This document shows positions 14,101 through 29,100 of a stretch of DNA of 64,000 nucleotides, piece by piece (positions within the stretch are counted from its first letter, which is position 1; the number at the start of each line of letters is the position of its first letter). The position numbers and the translations under genes were made by a program. The DNA comes from Mesostigma viride. Its lineage: Eukaryota; Streptophyta; Mesostigmatophyceae; Mesostigmatales; Mesostigmataceae. The stretch lies in NCBI GenBank assembly GCA_009746045.1, contig RPFO01000667.1, positions 386,721 through 450,720 of the forward strand, read 5' to 3'. The notes under the pieces were generated by a model, which did not search any database, was not told the DNA's origin, and saw nothing but the letters and a program-made list of their open reading frames with translations.

Positions 14101-17100
14101 TAGGGTTCCATGTCCATCCCATGCCATCGATTCGCCCATGGGCCGAGGCCCCCACGACACCCATGCGGCACACCGATACAATGTCACTTGACATGAAGAT
14201 GGTGTGATGGCACATACTAAAAATACCAAATCATGGCACTATAGATGTGAGACAAACCCACAACATGGCACGTTGTAAGAGAAAACGTTGCAGTACCGAT
14301 AAGACGCTACGGCGCGCGGCACGCAGGCACAGCAGTAAGAAAGAGGGGGAAAAAGAGAGAAGCACTGTGGCTGACAGCCCATATGGCACACCTCTCCGCG
14401 GCTTCTTCGGAGACGAGTCCACCGGCTCCACCGTGGGCGGGTTGAGCAGGAGTACATCCGCCGCCAGCAAGCAGGACTCCAAGTACAGTACCCCGCCACC
14501 TGTCTCCCGGAGCAGCCCCACGGCCTCCTGTGCCGTCGCGCTCGCCTCGGCCAGCCGGGCTAGAAATAGCTGTGGGTTCTGCAGGGGGCCCGCGTCGCGG
14601 CCACTCGTGTTCCTGCTGGCACCCGTGTCGGGCTGGGCTTCCTCTTTCTCGCGCAGGACAGGGCCGAGCAGGCCGCCATAGCCGCCCCCGCCAAGCTCAG
14701 AATACAGGATGCGGGCGAGGGCTAGCATTAGCTCTGCGGCGGCTCGCTTGGGGAGGCAGTCCGCTGCGCTTGTCGTGGCGGCGGGTTGTGGGGAAAGGGA
14801 AGCGTGAGTGGCCACTGGAGTGTCAGGAAGACTGATAATCAGGTGGACTCATGTCAGAAATGATTTCCATTAGAGGCCACTTTGTTTGCGCATAGATGTT
14901 TGCATAGTAGTAGCAGTGTATATAGTGGTAAAAAAAAACAAACTAAAATATGAAATAACAACTGTACCTTACACAATGAAGCGCATGAGACGCTCATGGG
15001 AGTGCCTCCAACTAATGCAGTGGTCAAAATGACTTTGTGACAAAGATTCCGACCTCGCAAACTTTTACTAATTTGCTTAATTTTAGCTCGCAAACATGTC
15101 ACTGTACTTTTGTACGAGATTTTGTACTAATTTCATGGGATCCTACTAAGAAAGCGCCGCGTCGCAATAGCCATGTTGAAATTGTTTTGAATCACAAATC
15201 TAAACATTTAGCTTGTTTTGCGGTCGCAAAATAACTTGTCGCAAAGTGATTAAGACCACTACCGTATGCTATCTATCTTATCAACAGGAAAAAGGGGGGG
15301 TGGCGATGGGGGTGGGGAATACTAGGCAGGAAAAGTACGAAGGCTGGAATTATTTGTTCCACGGTTCTACCGTGCCACGCCACCTGAAGATGTTTGCACC
15401 AACCATGTGCGTGTGGAACGGCTGACAGAGGGTGTCTTATTTGGACCAGGTCCTTTTCAGTGCCAGCTGCCAGCAAAGGGAACATTCGAGTCCAGGAGAA
15501 CGACTCAAGAACAACGCACTCAAGGTACCAAATCCTCCCTCCCTCCCACCGCTGCATGCCAACTCAAACGTGGCGCCCCCTGACTTGACACGCAGTTCAT
15601 TTATGGAGATATAAGCTGGCTGTCATCTCAAACCCAATCATTACGTCATGACCCCACTTATCTCTGCTCGCAGCCGTGCCGGCTTTCTGTCTGCAACCGT
15701 GCTGGCGCTCACCCCTAGGCTTCATGTAGGTGGCCCCTCGCAAGGTGGGGTCAGAGATTCCCTATTAGTTCTCGCCCACCCCCTGACCTCACCATTTCTC
15801 AACTCCAATTTTTAAGGTTACGGCCTAGCCCCAACTCCGCAGCCCTGCCCGCTCCCACCACCACCCCTGACCTGACCATTTTAAAACTCCTATTAGAGGT
15901 TACGGCTAACCCCAACTCCATAGCCATGCCCCCGTCAACCCCCCCCACCCACCCACCCACACACACAACTGACCTGACGTCGTCTGCCGCGGCGAGAGCG
16001 CCCCATGCCCCTGCGTGGCCTGGTCCCTTTGCTCCTGCTGCTGCTGCGCTAGTCGGCCGATAAGCTCGATCCCACTCCTCAGGCCCGCCTTGGCGTGCTG
16101 GGAGCCGAGCACGCCCCCCGCGGCGTCTACTGGCAGCTGCCCCGCGCACGCCGCGTAGGCCAGCAGGACCCGCTTGACGGTGTCCACGTCGGTGGCCACC
16201 GACTGGGGGGGTGGGCGGTGAAAAGAAAAAAGACCAAGGACGTGTGTGATTGTTTTTATAAGACATGCCGGACAGCAAGAACGGGGGACGCGTTTGATTG
16301 TTTATACTTAGTCATAATCATAAATAACCATAGTAGCATTAAAGACGTGCCGGACAGCAAGCACCGGGGACGCGTTTGATTGTTTATACTTAGTCATAAT
16401 CATAAATAACCATAGTAGTATTAAAGAAATGACGGACAGCAAGCACCGGGGAGGCGTGTGATTGTTTATACTTCGTAATAATCATAAATAACCATAGTAG
16501 CATTAAAGACATGACGGACAGCAAGAACCGCGGACGCGTGTGATTGTTTATACTTAGTAATAATCATAAATAACCATAGTAGTATTAAAGACATGCTGGA
16601 CAGCAAGAACCGGGGACGCGTTTGATTGTTTATACTTAGTAATAATCATAAATAACCATCGTAGTATAAAAGACATGACGGGCAGCAAGAACCGGGGACG
16701 CGTTTGATTGTTTATACTTAGTAATAATTATAAATAACCATAGTAGTATTAAAGACATGCTGGACAGCAAGAACCGGGGACGCGTTTGATTGTTTATACT
16801 TAGTAATAATCATAAATAACCATAGTAGTATTAAAGACATGACGGACAGCAAGAACCAGTACAAGACATTACAGACAGAGCGAGCATGTATGGTGACTAG
16901 CAGGTGGTTACTATGGTGCCCAGCATGTGGCAATTATGGTGCCAAACATGTGGTTATTATGGTGCATAGCATGTGCTTATTATGGTGCATAGCATGTGGT
17001 CATTATGGTGTCTGGCATGTGGTTAGTGAGAAGTGAACTTCAATGGAACGCAAGCTAAATAAACAAACTGTCAATCAAACGAACTGTCGAGCAATGCTCC

Positions 17101-20100
17101 TTGCCTACGCGGCCACCAGCATTAAAAATATACTTCCAATACCATCCCCTGACCTGCGCGGCTGCCAGCATTCAAAAGACTGCCAAACGATACTCGCATT
17201 ATATTACATCTAAAACACCCCTCACCTGTGCAGCCACCTAGCGAAGCTCCTCGCACGATATGAATATACTACTATATTTAGTATCTAGATCAGACATATG
17301 TAAAATACTCCTCACCTGCGCGGCTGCCAGCATGCCCAGCGCCTCCCTCGGCCGCGCACAGGCCAACTCCAGTCTCGCGTACGCCAGAAGGCACTCGGCC
17401 TCGCACCGGCCGTCCTCGTGCGCGCGCGCGTGCGCCAGCGCGTTGGACAGCAAATCCGCCGCCGTCACGTAGTCGCCCAGGTCGGCCACCAGCGTCGCCG
17501 CCTGGGACCAGACGTGGCGGTTGGAGTGAGGGAGCAGCGGCTGCGGCGGCGCACACAGGGGTTTGCAGAGTCGGGGTGGATGGGGATTTACAGAGTTGGG
17601 GATTGTTGCAGGTTTGCGGGCGCAAGTTGCAGGAGGCGTGGACACAAGGAGGCATAATAGGAGGCATATAATAAGGCGGGTTTACAGGATGGGTGAACTT
17701 GCAGGAGGCGTGGGCATAAGGAGGCATAATAGGAGGCATATAAGGAGGCGGGTGTAGGGGATGGGTGGCATGTGCAGGAGGCGTGGAAATCGCAGGATGT
17801 TGGAGAATTCGTGGGCCGTGAGGCCAGCAGAATCTCAATGAATTAATTTATTCGTAGACTGCGTCACGTGATCCTTCAACGAGTGAGGCTAGCAGGATCT
17901 GCGCGGCTTATATAATGTCAATAAATTGGGAAAGCCGCGTCAATAAATTTGAACAGGTTGCTGCCTCGCAAAGACATCGGTAGAGGGCATTCGGGGCCTG
18001 TGTGGGAGTCCCACACAGTGGGAGGGTGGTGTGTGTGTGTGTGTCTGTGTGTGTGTGTGTGTGTGCAGAGCTTGCCGGATGAGGAGGGGGAGGGATGTTG
18101 CGCTGTGTCTGAAACTTGCGAAGGGGATTGTGGCGCTGGGGTCGTGGCAGGAGATGTGGTGTGCCTCTGCAGCTTGTAGCCCGTATGTCGCCGAGTGTGC
18201 TGAACCGAAGCGAGTGCCTGGGTCACGAATCGCATGCGCGCTTCAAGGGCGGGGATTCGAAAGCGCTATACGAGAGAGGGAGAACGAGGGGGGGGGGGGG
18301 GGAATCGGGGGGGCTAACGAGGGCAGAGAAGGAGAAAAGTGGGCGGAAGAGGGCAGGAGAGGGCAGGAGAGGGCACGAGAAGGCAGGAGAGGGCAGGAGA
18401 GGGCAGGAGAGGGCAGGAGAGGGCAGGAGAGGGCAGGCGAGGGCAGGCGAGGGCAGGAGAGGGTAGGAGAGGGCAGGAGAGGGCAGGAGAGGGCAGGAGA
18501 GGGCAGGAGAGGGCAGGCGAGGGCAGGCGAGGGCAGGAGAGGGTAGGAGAGGGCAGGAGAGGGCAGGAGGGGGCAGGCGAGGGCAGGAGAGGGCAGGAGA
18601 GGGCAGGAGACGGCAGGAGACGGCAGGAGAGGGCAGGCGAGGGCAGGAGAGGGCAGGAGAGGGCAGGCGAGGGCAGGAGAGGGCAGGAGAGGGCAGGAGA
18701 GGGCAGGAGAGGGCAGGAGAGGGCAGGAGAAGGCGGCGGCGGAGGCACATGTGTACCAGGCGATGCTCTACTGTTTAGGGTTTACGGTACAGCACAACCC
18801 ATGGGAACAAGTTGTACTGTATGGGTGTAGGGAGCAAGGTAGGGGAGCACAGAGCAAAGCATGAGGGCAAAGGGAGTCAGGCGTACTATGTATCAGGACA
18901 AAACCATAATACTAGCGAATACCAAGGCCAGGTTATACCAGGGACAGACTCACCACGGTCACCCGCGTCATCGTCAACGCCGCCTCGCCACCAACCCCCT
19001 TGCCAGGGACCCCCCCACCCCTCTTCCCCTGTGCCGCCAGCATCTGCTTGACCAGCTGCTGCTGCTCTACTTGTAGCTGGCACGCCTGTCGCTCCTCCTC
19101 GCTGACGGCCACCTTTCCGCCGGCCGATGACAGGAACTGGGCGGCGGGGTCCGTCAGGTGGAGGTCGTCGGACAGGCGTGCCAGGCGGAGCAGGGCCACC
19201 CTGGCCAGGTTGTCGCTGCGGAGCACCAGCTTGGCGACCATCCACATGAGCTGGGGTGTGAGGAGGAATATAAACGAAGATATAAACAAAGTATAAATAC
19301 AAGGTAAACATAAATAGAAAATAAATCCAGCTTGGCGACCATACACATTAAGCTGGGGTGTGAGGAGGAATATAAACGAAGATATAAACAAAGTATAAAT
19401 ACAAGGTAAACATAAATAGAAAATAAAGCCAGCTTGGCGACCATACACATTAAGCTGGGGTGTGAGGAGGAATATAAACGAAAATAAAAACAAAGCAGAG
19501 TCAGAGAGAAAGAGAGGGGGGAGAACAAGTCCAGCATAGTGGGGGGCAAAGTGGGGGGAGAAGACAAAATATAATCAGAGAGGGGGTGGGGGTGGGGAGG
19601 CATATCCATGAGATAAGTTGGACATTCCCAATAAAGCAACAATATTTAGATCTGTCTTGCACAAACAGGGTGCCCACGTACATGGCACACGGGCAGGCAG
19701 TGCAGATGCAGCCCATACGCCGCTAGCTCATCCACCAGCGACTGCAGGCACGCCAGCATGAGCTCTGGCCGGTCGATACTTCGCTTGCCGACCACCATGT
19801 CCGGGCGAGGTGCCGACGTCGGCCCCCCCCCGCTCTTATGCCCCCCCAAACGGGGAGTGAGCGAACCCCTGGGGGTCCCCGTCCCCCCACCCCCAGTACC
19901 GTGCCCATGCCCATGGGCCCCGGCACCACCGGGGCCGTGCCGTACAGCAGCTGCCGCTATCTCCGCCCCCACTGGCTCTTCCCCGACAGCGATTAATGCC
20001 GTTGCCAGCTCTTGTGTGGGGACCAGAAAGGCCCATTTGTGCGGCTCCGAGGGGACGATGAGCCCAGGGACGACCGGGGGGGGCGCGGGGGCCCCTGCCC

Positions 20101-23100
20101 CTGCCGCGTTTGCGCCCCCCCCCGCGGCGGCATCCCCTTTCCCTCCTTTCGCTGCCGCAGGTCCGTCTTTCTTCTTTGGGTCCCCGGCTACAGGAGCCCC
20201 AGCCCCAGGGGCAGTCGCAGCGTTTCCCCCGGAGACGGAGACCCCTGCGTGTCCGACTGCCGCTGCGGCGGTGGCGGCAGCGGCAGCGCCCTCGGGGGTC
20301 ACCGATGCCAGCGAGCACGCGGCCATGCGCGCTGTGTAGAACTGGGCCATGAGCAAGAAGTCGGGCGCCTCGCCCGGGTCGCACACGCGCGCGAGCATGA
20401 GGTAGATGCGTACGAGCTGCCCCATGAGTTTGACGGTTAGCTCTGGTGGGGGGATATCCCCAGGGGCATGCTTGCGACGCCCCCCCATCGAGGCATTAGA
20501 AGCAGCCCCTTTGTGAGAGGCAGTGCCACCTCCAGCACGGGAAGGAGCGATGGAACCCGCACGCGAGGCCCCCCCAGCCTTCGAGGGGGCCACGCTGGGT
20601 GCTTTTCGCGTCCCCCCTGTGACAGACTCCGCCCCGGCGTCGCCCCCCAGCGCTCTCGACCGGTTCGTCACCGGAACCGAGACCACGCTCTGGGCGTACT
20701 CGGTACCCCCGTCGTCCCCAGGGTGCCCCCCCCCGTGGTCGCCACCCTGGGCGAGCAATGGGGACTTGACGTCCAACGACGTGAGGGCGTCCGCGGCGGC
20801 CAGAAGCACGTCCTCTGCGTCCTCGCTCGGGTACCCTCCAGCGACGAGCCACTGGGCGTACTCTATCAACGCCTCCGCTTGCTCCCACGGCCGGTGCGAC
20901 AGCACATCGGCCGCCCGTTGCAGCGCAGCTAACTGCTCGTGGGGCTTGTTGGAACGCCGGGCAACCAGACCCCATACCCTGGCTTGCTCGCTCTCGTCGT
21001 AATCCTTCAACTTCACCAGCTCTTCGATGACGTTCCGGCCCGCGCCCGACAGAAACAGGACCTTGGGCCCCCAGAGCGGACCGTGCTGATGGGAGGGAAG
21101 GGATCGGAACGCCTCCTCCACAAGACCGACCCCCTCCCGCCACGCCCCCGCATCCGCGAGACAGTCCAAGCAGAGCAGGTATGCTTTCCGCCGCAACGCC
21201 ACGTCAGCGTCCCGATCCTGCCACCCGTCCCTCGGCCGTGCCGCCAACGCGCCCACGAGCACTCGGGAGGGGCCCCGGAGCGCGGCGCGCGTGCTGGCAG
21301 CGCCGGCGAGCGGGGCGCCTGCGTTCCAGAGCACCCGCGCCACGTGGTCGACTAGGTCCGCCTTGCCCGATAAGACCGCCAGCCGTAACGATGATGTGAG
21401 CTGCAGGAGGGCCTGCCGCCGCAGCTCCCATTCGGCAGACTGGGACGTCGTGCCGGGCGCGAGAAGCGCGAGGATCGACCGCCCGAAGAGGGATTTCGCG
21501 ATCGCCAGCCAGTACCATTGCTCCTGGGTGATCTCCCCCGCGCCCATGGACGCCACGCTCCGCTCATCCCACCCGAGGCTCATCCCGCCCGGTGCATTCC
21601 CTTTCTTTCCACTAGCGGCGAACGCGTCGGCCTCGGCGGACTCTAACTTGGCCTCGAACCCGGCTGGGATGGTGACCAGCGCGCGCTGGCAGCACTGGAC
21701 AGTCCCGTTGTAGTCAGAGACGGCGAACGCAGCGCCGGCGAGCTTGGTCCACATCTCGGCGTCTCCGGACTTGGTGTCCGCCATGGCGGCCATGGCGGCC
21801 CGGACGAGCTCCTCGCGCTTGGCGATGGGCTGGTTGGGCACCTGGCAGGTGATTTTGTTATTTAGTTATGATTGTTTGTTGATGAATCATGTGTGTTGAT
21901 GTGTGCATGTGTGTGTGTTTTTTGTGTTGTGTGTTGTTTGCGTTGTGTGTATGTGCGTGCGTGTTGTGTGTGTGTGTGTGGAGCGGGGGGGGGGGGGCGC
22001 ACAGCATGACGCATGGCGTGAGCATCTTTTATACGTGAGCATCCTATGTGTTGCGAGCATCATACATACGTCGGCATCGTATATATTCTGAGCATCCCTG
22101 CAATGTGGGTATGCAAGTGGCGTGGTGAATACTACTGGAAACGTCTGGGTCGCGGGACACTAGTACGCTAGGAGGGGTACCCACGCTGATGGGCTGGACG
22201 GTGCAGCAGGTCAACAGGGCATAGAAAGGGGAAATTTTGGGGGCGGATCGACGGGGGGTAAACCGAGGGGGTGGGGGGAAGTGTGGGTGCGTGAGCGCAA
22301 GGTGTGGGGTGAGGGGGGAAGAAACGGGTGGGATGATCATGACAAATACGAGCAGAGAGATAGTTTAACCAAGAACTTAACTTTTTCTGGCAGTCTGCCC
22401 ACATTGTCTGGCAGTCTGCCCACATTGTCTGGCAGTCTGCGACCAACACCCGCCAGTCGCTCCCCACCCCCCTCCTTCCCCCCTGGCCCCCCGCTTTTCC
22501 AGGACCGTGCCCACCTGCAGACTTCCTCACCCCCACCAAAAATTACACCTACCTGCTGCCCACCCACCCCCACCCTAAACTAAATACACCTGCACTTTGC
22601 TGCCACCCCCCTAAAAACTGATAGTAGTACCCTCCTGCAGCTGATCCCCCACCCGAAAGGCGAAAAGGAGAAGGCCTTTTCTTTTCACAGTAACTTAGGT
22701 ATTTACATAAGAAGAGCACCCACATGCAGTGGTTCCCCTCACTTCCCCAAACTTATCAAGGAGACAACCAGCGCAGGCCAGAAATGGGAATTAATTATAC
22801 CCACCAGCAGCTATCGCCCTCCTGCCCCCCCATTAAGAAGAGCACTCACCTGCAGCTGCTCGATGAGCGCGAGGATGCGGCCCTCCCCCCCTGCGGCCGC
22901 CGCCCCCCCCTTCTTATCCTTGTCGCCAGCACTGGCCCCCGCCGCCGCCGCCTTGCCCCGCATGCGCTGCACACGCGCCTGCGTGCCCAGCAGCTTCCGC
23001 TGGTGCCGCTGCTGCGTGGTCAGGCCCAGCGCTAGGTCGCATATCTCGGCCGCTTGGGTCAGCCCGGGGGCCTTCTCATCGGGGGGGGCACCGAGTGCCC

Positions 23101-26100
23101 ATTGCTGGAGGACCTTGTAGCCGATCTCTGTCAACGGTTGGCCCTGCGGGGGTGAGATATGGCAGGGTGGGGTTGAGGTATGGCACGGCATGGCTTTGAT
23201 ACATTCGTCAAATTTACTCAGGTGAGATGCGGGGGTAGTACGGGCGTCTGAGATAATAGGGGGCATAATAGGTGTCATGGGGGGCGTGTGGTATAATAGG
23301 GGTAGCTAGGTAAGAGAAATTAAGACTACTTTTATTCTCCTACTCTCGTTACACGTCAGGGACCGGTTGGCCTTGAAGCTGTGCTGTTGAGCGGGGTCAC
23401 GCGCAGTTCAGGGGGTCAGACCACGAAAACGTGCTTATAAACTAGAGAAGTTGTTTCCCACAGTTTCAGTAGGGAAATTTTGAATACTTCCAACAACCAA
23501 GTATCATCTATGCATTATCATTAAGGAATGGGAGAGGACACAGCCGTAGAAAGGGGAAACAAACCCTAAGAAAAGAAGGCATCGCTTTCCCGTTGTTGCT
23601 TCCCCCCTCAGCTCCTATCCAAGCACAGATGCCCTGGTTCAGGTGCACATTCCTCATCTTCCATCCTAGCACGATGTCTAGCACAAGCTACCTTGTAATG
23701 ACAAGCATCAAGGTAGGCAAGCGCACCTTCCTAGTCTATTCCGTCTCCATCCCCCCCTGCTTCATTGTTCACCCATCCCTTGAATCTCCATCGCTTCCAT
23801 CCTAGCAGACATTGAGCCCTCAGTAGCCACTGACTGGTACACCCTGATAGTACGCCCTGATAACGACCCCACCTTCTAGGCCTGCTCTGTCTCCCATGGC
23901 CACTTGGTGTGCCGGTGCTCCATCGCACCCATTCCAACATTCACAACCTACAGTAGTGCTCCACACATTAGCATTATCTAATTACACCAACCGCACCTCC
24001 TTGGCCTGCTCACTCTCCCATCGCCGTTTCATGTGCCGGTGCTCCATCGCGACCACCCCCCATGCTCCACTCACTCCCTCGTGCTCCACATACTAGTACG
24101 CCCTAATACTAGAGTAGTACTTAGTAGTATATATAACTTTACCATAGTAGTATAACTATACAATAGTAGTACTACTATAACTATACTATAGTATAGCTAT
24201 ACTATAGTAGTATAACTTGACTATAGTAGTATAACTTGACTATAGTACTACTATAACTATACTATAGTAGTATAGCTATACTATAGTATAACTATACTAA
24301 AGTAGTATGGCTATACTGCAGTATTATAGCCTTCCTTGTTAGTCTATTACCCCACCTTCTTGGTCTGTTCACTCTCCCACAGCCGCTTCATGTGCCGGTG
24401 CTCCATCGCGCACGCAAACGCTTCCGCCACCGCGACCACCACACCCACGCCGATGCCCGTGTGGCCGCCTCCCCCTCCGCCCTCGTTGACCCACGCGCCC
24501 AGCTCGCACCACAGGGCCTCCAGCACAGGCATCACGTCGTCGAAACGGCCCTCCTGCGAAACCGCACAAAAATAGAGAACGCCAGGGAGACACAAAACCC
24601 GTACTAATACCAATGTGTAAAACAGAAAACCCCCATAATGGGCCAACAAACATTTTATCAGCCCCCAAAACGCACGATGGTGAGGTAGAGGGGGGAAAGA
24701 AACAAAAAAAAAGTGGCATTTATTGGTAAATAGGCAGCGTGCTGACAAAGGCGCCAGGAGTAACACCTGAGAAGCAGGTGCAGGAGCAGTTGGGTGAGGG
24801 AGTTGCGTGAGGCGGCAGCCATGGGATGAGGCAGTGTGTGTGCATGCTATCGATGTACATGTGGTGGTGCTGTTCCAGGGCGCAACCATTCTGAGGTACA
24901 ACAGGCTGATGTGCACGATTGCAGCACTGCAGAAAAACAAAGGGGGAAAGCAATCATGAAGTTTCCGAGGACATTTCCAGCTTCGCGAATCCTACATCAA
25001 CTAGGCGTGCTCCCCCCCCCTCGGAAGTATTGGTAGTAGGATGCATCCGCCCCCGTCACCTGCAACATTGGCAGGTGGGCATCCCTACTGGTATTCATCC
25101 TGATTCACATGATTTCGCTCCCGTTGAAGCTTTCAGCCCCCGTTACGCTTTCAGCCCCCTTTAAGCAGGCACCTTCTAGCAGCCCCTCTTCACCGGCCGG
25201 CAGGTACGCATCCCCACGGCTGACAGCAACCGTGTTGCTCACGTGTTTTCACTCCACGTCGCTCCCATGCATGACCGGCAGGTGGCCATCCCTGATCAAA
25301 ACAACTCCTTTTTACACGGTCTTGCCCATCCTTCATACCTGCGTGACCGGTAGGCACGCATTCCAGAGCAGCACCGCCCCGTTGATGACCAGCCAGGGTT
25401 CATCCCTATTGGTGATCCTCCTTACCTCCTCCTGCTAGTGGTGTAGTACTCCATCAAGCTCTTGCAACCCCTCACCTGCATGACCGGCAGGTACGCGTTC
25501 CAGAGCAGAACGGTCCCGTTGATGACCAGCCAGGGCTCCTCCAGCGCACGCCCAAGCCGCACACCGCGAAGCGCGTGCTGGCACAGGCGCAGTGACAGGT
25601 CTGAACAAGGGGGGGGGGTGCAGGCACGCGACGTGACATGGACGAGGGTAAGTATGCGTGAGAAAACGCTACATTACCACTTCTGGACAGATAGTAAATG
25701 GTGGGAATGCAATGTGCAGCATAGTCTAAAAGGAACAAGCCAATGGATAGGCAAGCGGGGTACCACCAACCAGTTAGTGAGGTGTACCCCACCAACCGTT
25801 AAGTGAGGTGTAGAAGCTTGCACGCCTTATATAGTAGAAAGGAGCCCGCAGATGACCATGCAGAGTGCCACGAATCTATCAGATAAGTGCATCCTTTGGG
25901 CTTCAAGTCAGAGGAAGGAGCTTGTCGACTCTTAGGTATTGTGCACAAGCATGACTATGGCATGGCAAATAGGAGCATCTAACATCGTTCGTTGACAATG
26001 CAACGCAGTTCTTTGACAATGCATCAAAATGGCACGGCATGCAGGAGCCTCTGAGCTAGTTACAAGGAAGCAATAGCCAAAACGTTGGGTGACGTGTATG

Positions 26101-29100
26101 TAGTGGCATCCATGCGCTACATCCTAAAACAACCCATGTTTAGAACAAACACCATGTTTTGTTCACGTATCAAACAAAACGGCCTTGACACAGACCCGAC
26201 ATCCCAAATCTCGCACTTCTCCCACCCTCCTTTGGTGATCTGCGCATGTTTCCCTAAGGCCTAAGTAGGAAGACGGACGCGGCAATGGCCATGGGAAGTT
26301 TCGATTCTCGGACGTCTCTGTCTGTCACGTGTGCCAGCGTCGCTCACCTGGCTCTGCATCGCTCGCATCCGCTTTGGGCTCGCTCGCGGCCACCGTGAGG
26401 GCATCGGGAGGGGGAACGCGCAGGGTCTCTCCTTTGGCCTTGATCTGATGGGAACGAGCGGATGTCACCGAGGTGAAAACAGGAAAGCAGCCGGGTAAAC
26501 ACAACCACGAACACATGTCAAACATTTCAAACATTTCTAACATTTCAAACATTTCAAACATTTCAAACATGTCAATGATCTGTTGTAGGGAACAACGATG
26601 GAATGCGAAGCTTGTATCAGGGGTCCTGTGAATGAAGAGACAACGTTGTGAATAGAGAGGAAACGTTTTGAGGGGGAGCAAGAAGAATTTCAGGGTGGCA
26701 ATAGGGGCTTCTACTAGGAAAAACCTATTAGAAGGTGAAAGACAAGAGGGCAGGCCCAACTGTGGGTGCAATACTGTGGGTGCGCCGGGTGGTTAGCAAA
26801 CCTGTATCTGTACTACTATATGTTTGAGATCGACCTCGTGATTCAACAGACATGGCCCAGATGTGCAACCCATGTGGCTTCTTCTGTGCAGTCATCTCTG
26901 TAGTCTGCTGGCAGGTGGAACAATGGCAAGGCAGGAGTCACCGCCCAACTTGCTTCATTACAGTGTGACAGTTTTCTGGCTTGACAGCACCGAGGTACAG
27001 GCCAAGGAAATCACGACCAACCTGGCTATACATGTAGCGAGCTCTCATGGTGCTCTTAATATTAATTAGGTGCCGGTAACGATTCAGGTTCTTATGTTCA
27101 AGGGCGCGCAGCATGTAGCAGAGGCTGCAACCCACCTGACTCCACGCCCCCGCGTCCAGAAACAGCACCCACCTAGCTAAAAGCATAGTGAGAATTCTAA
27201 CCGTTAACAGCGAGTAGAACTAACGCAGAGGCCACCACCCACCTGACTCAGGCAGGCCTCTGCGTCCAAAAATAGCACCTCCGCCTGCAGCACAAACAGC
27301 TCCTTGTCGCCACAAAAGTTTCCCGCACACCCGGGGCCCAGCAGCGCCGGTGAGTATCGCAGCACCGATGCTGGCAGACGCGCCGCCGCCGCCATCCGTA
27401 CCAAGTCCCCCCACAGGTGCGCCCGCTCCCTCGCAGCCAGCCATGCCTTGTCCTTCTTGCTGATCCCACCCTCCAGACCCCTCCCATCCTCACCCTCGCC
27501 CCTGCTCCCTGTACTACCGCTGCCATCCGTGGCAGATTTCTTGCTGGCATCCGCAGTGGCCTTCTTGCTAGCGTCCGCCCCGCCCCCGACCATGGACCCC
27601 ACGGGCTTGGTCGGGATGTTCTCATCCTCCACAGGTACGTCCCCATCCTCTCCCTGATCCGCCCTCATCCAGGTGGCCAGGGACCCCAGCCCGCCGCCCA
27701 GGGCGCCCCCCAGGCGCTCGGCCGCCTGGTCCAGGAGCTCCCCTTTGACAGCGGCGGTGCGCCCCTCGCGGGCCTTGTCGAGGAGGAGCAGCGCTTGCTC
27801 CTCGTCGCGTGACGGCTCACGGTATAAGTCCGTGCGCAGCCGCAGCTGCAGGGACAGTGGGAGCAGGAAGCGGTCGAGGGGGCGGTCCAGGAGGCCACCA
27901 ATGACAGACGTGGCCGGGTCGGACGTGGGCGCGGGGGGGAGGGCCCCGGCGGCAGCCGCCGCCATGTCGGCATCGTCCATGAGGAAGCGGTAGTCGAGCG
28001 CGAGGCCCTGGGAAAGGGGCGGGGGGGGGGGGGGTAACAAAAACAGAAACAATAGAAAAGGAAACAGGACAAAAAGCGCGAGGCCCTGGGGGGGTGAGGA
28101 AACGAGGAATTTACAAATAGGAGTGAGGAATGGGCAAAAATATTGGATAGATGAATGGATGTTTTGTACTGGTAGCATATGAACGTGGCAGGGATCATCA
28201 GGTGGGATATGATTAGGAACTGTCATCAGGTGGGATACGATTAGGGACTGTCATCAGGTGGAATCTGATTAGGAACTGTCATCAGGTGGAATACGATTAG
28301 GAACTGTCATCAGGTGGGATATGGTTAGGAACTGTCATCAGGTGGAATCTGATTAGGAACTGTCATCAGGTGGGATATGATTAGGAACTGTCATCAGGTG
28401 GGATATGATTAGGAACTGTCATCAGGTGGGATATGATTAGGAACTGTCATCAGGTGGGATATGATTAGGAACTGTCATCAGGTGGAATCTGATTAGGAAC
28501 TGTCATCAGGTGGGATACGATTAGGAACTGTCATCAGGTAGAATATGATTAGGAGCTGTCATCAGGTGGAATATGATTAGGAACTAGCTGGGCCGTGACC
28601 AAAAACAAGAACAAGTACAAAGCCAGATCATGAACAAGAACAAATACAAGTACAAAGCCAGATCATGAACAAGAACAAATACAAGTACAAAGCCAGATCA
28701 TGAACAAGAACAAATACAAGTACAAAGCCAGATCATGAACAAGAACAAATACAAGTACAAAGCCAGATCATGAACAAGAACAAATACAAGTACAAAGCCA
28801 GATCATGAACAAGAACAAATACAAGTACAAATCCAGATCATGATCAAGAACAAATATAGACGAGGTACATCGGGTGGAATACAGTAAAGTCCAGCTAGCC
28901 TGTGCTATCCTGAACATGGAGGCTCCATGTAACCAAGTGAGAAACGGCAGGGCAGGCATGTAAAAAGAATAGAGTGACACTCCTTCACGATTTAAGGCCC
29001 TTATGCCGACATGGACATGTGAAAGTTGCGGAGAAGTCAAGGCGAGTAAGGGACGGGACATGCTAGCTACCATATGGACCCCATCTACACCCGTCTTTCC

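Noticed and set aside
18031..18830. Gly-Arg-Gln-Glu-Arg-Ala repeat frames
   Set aside because: Translation of the 10-bp purine minisatellite.
28190..28850. CRISPR-like array
   Set aside because: Units are directly adjacent without unique spacers, and the sequence is nuclear eukaryotic DNA.
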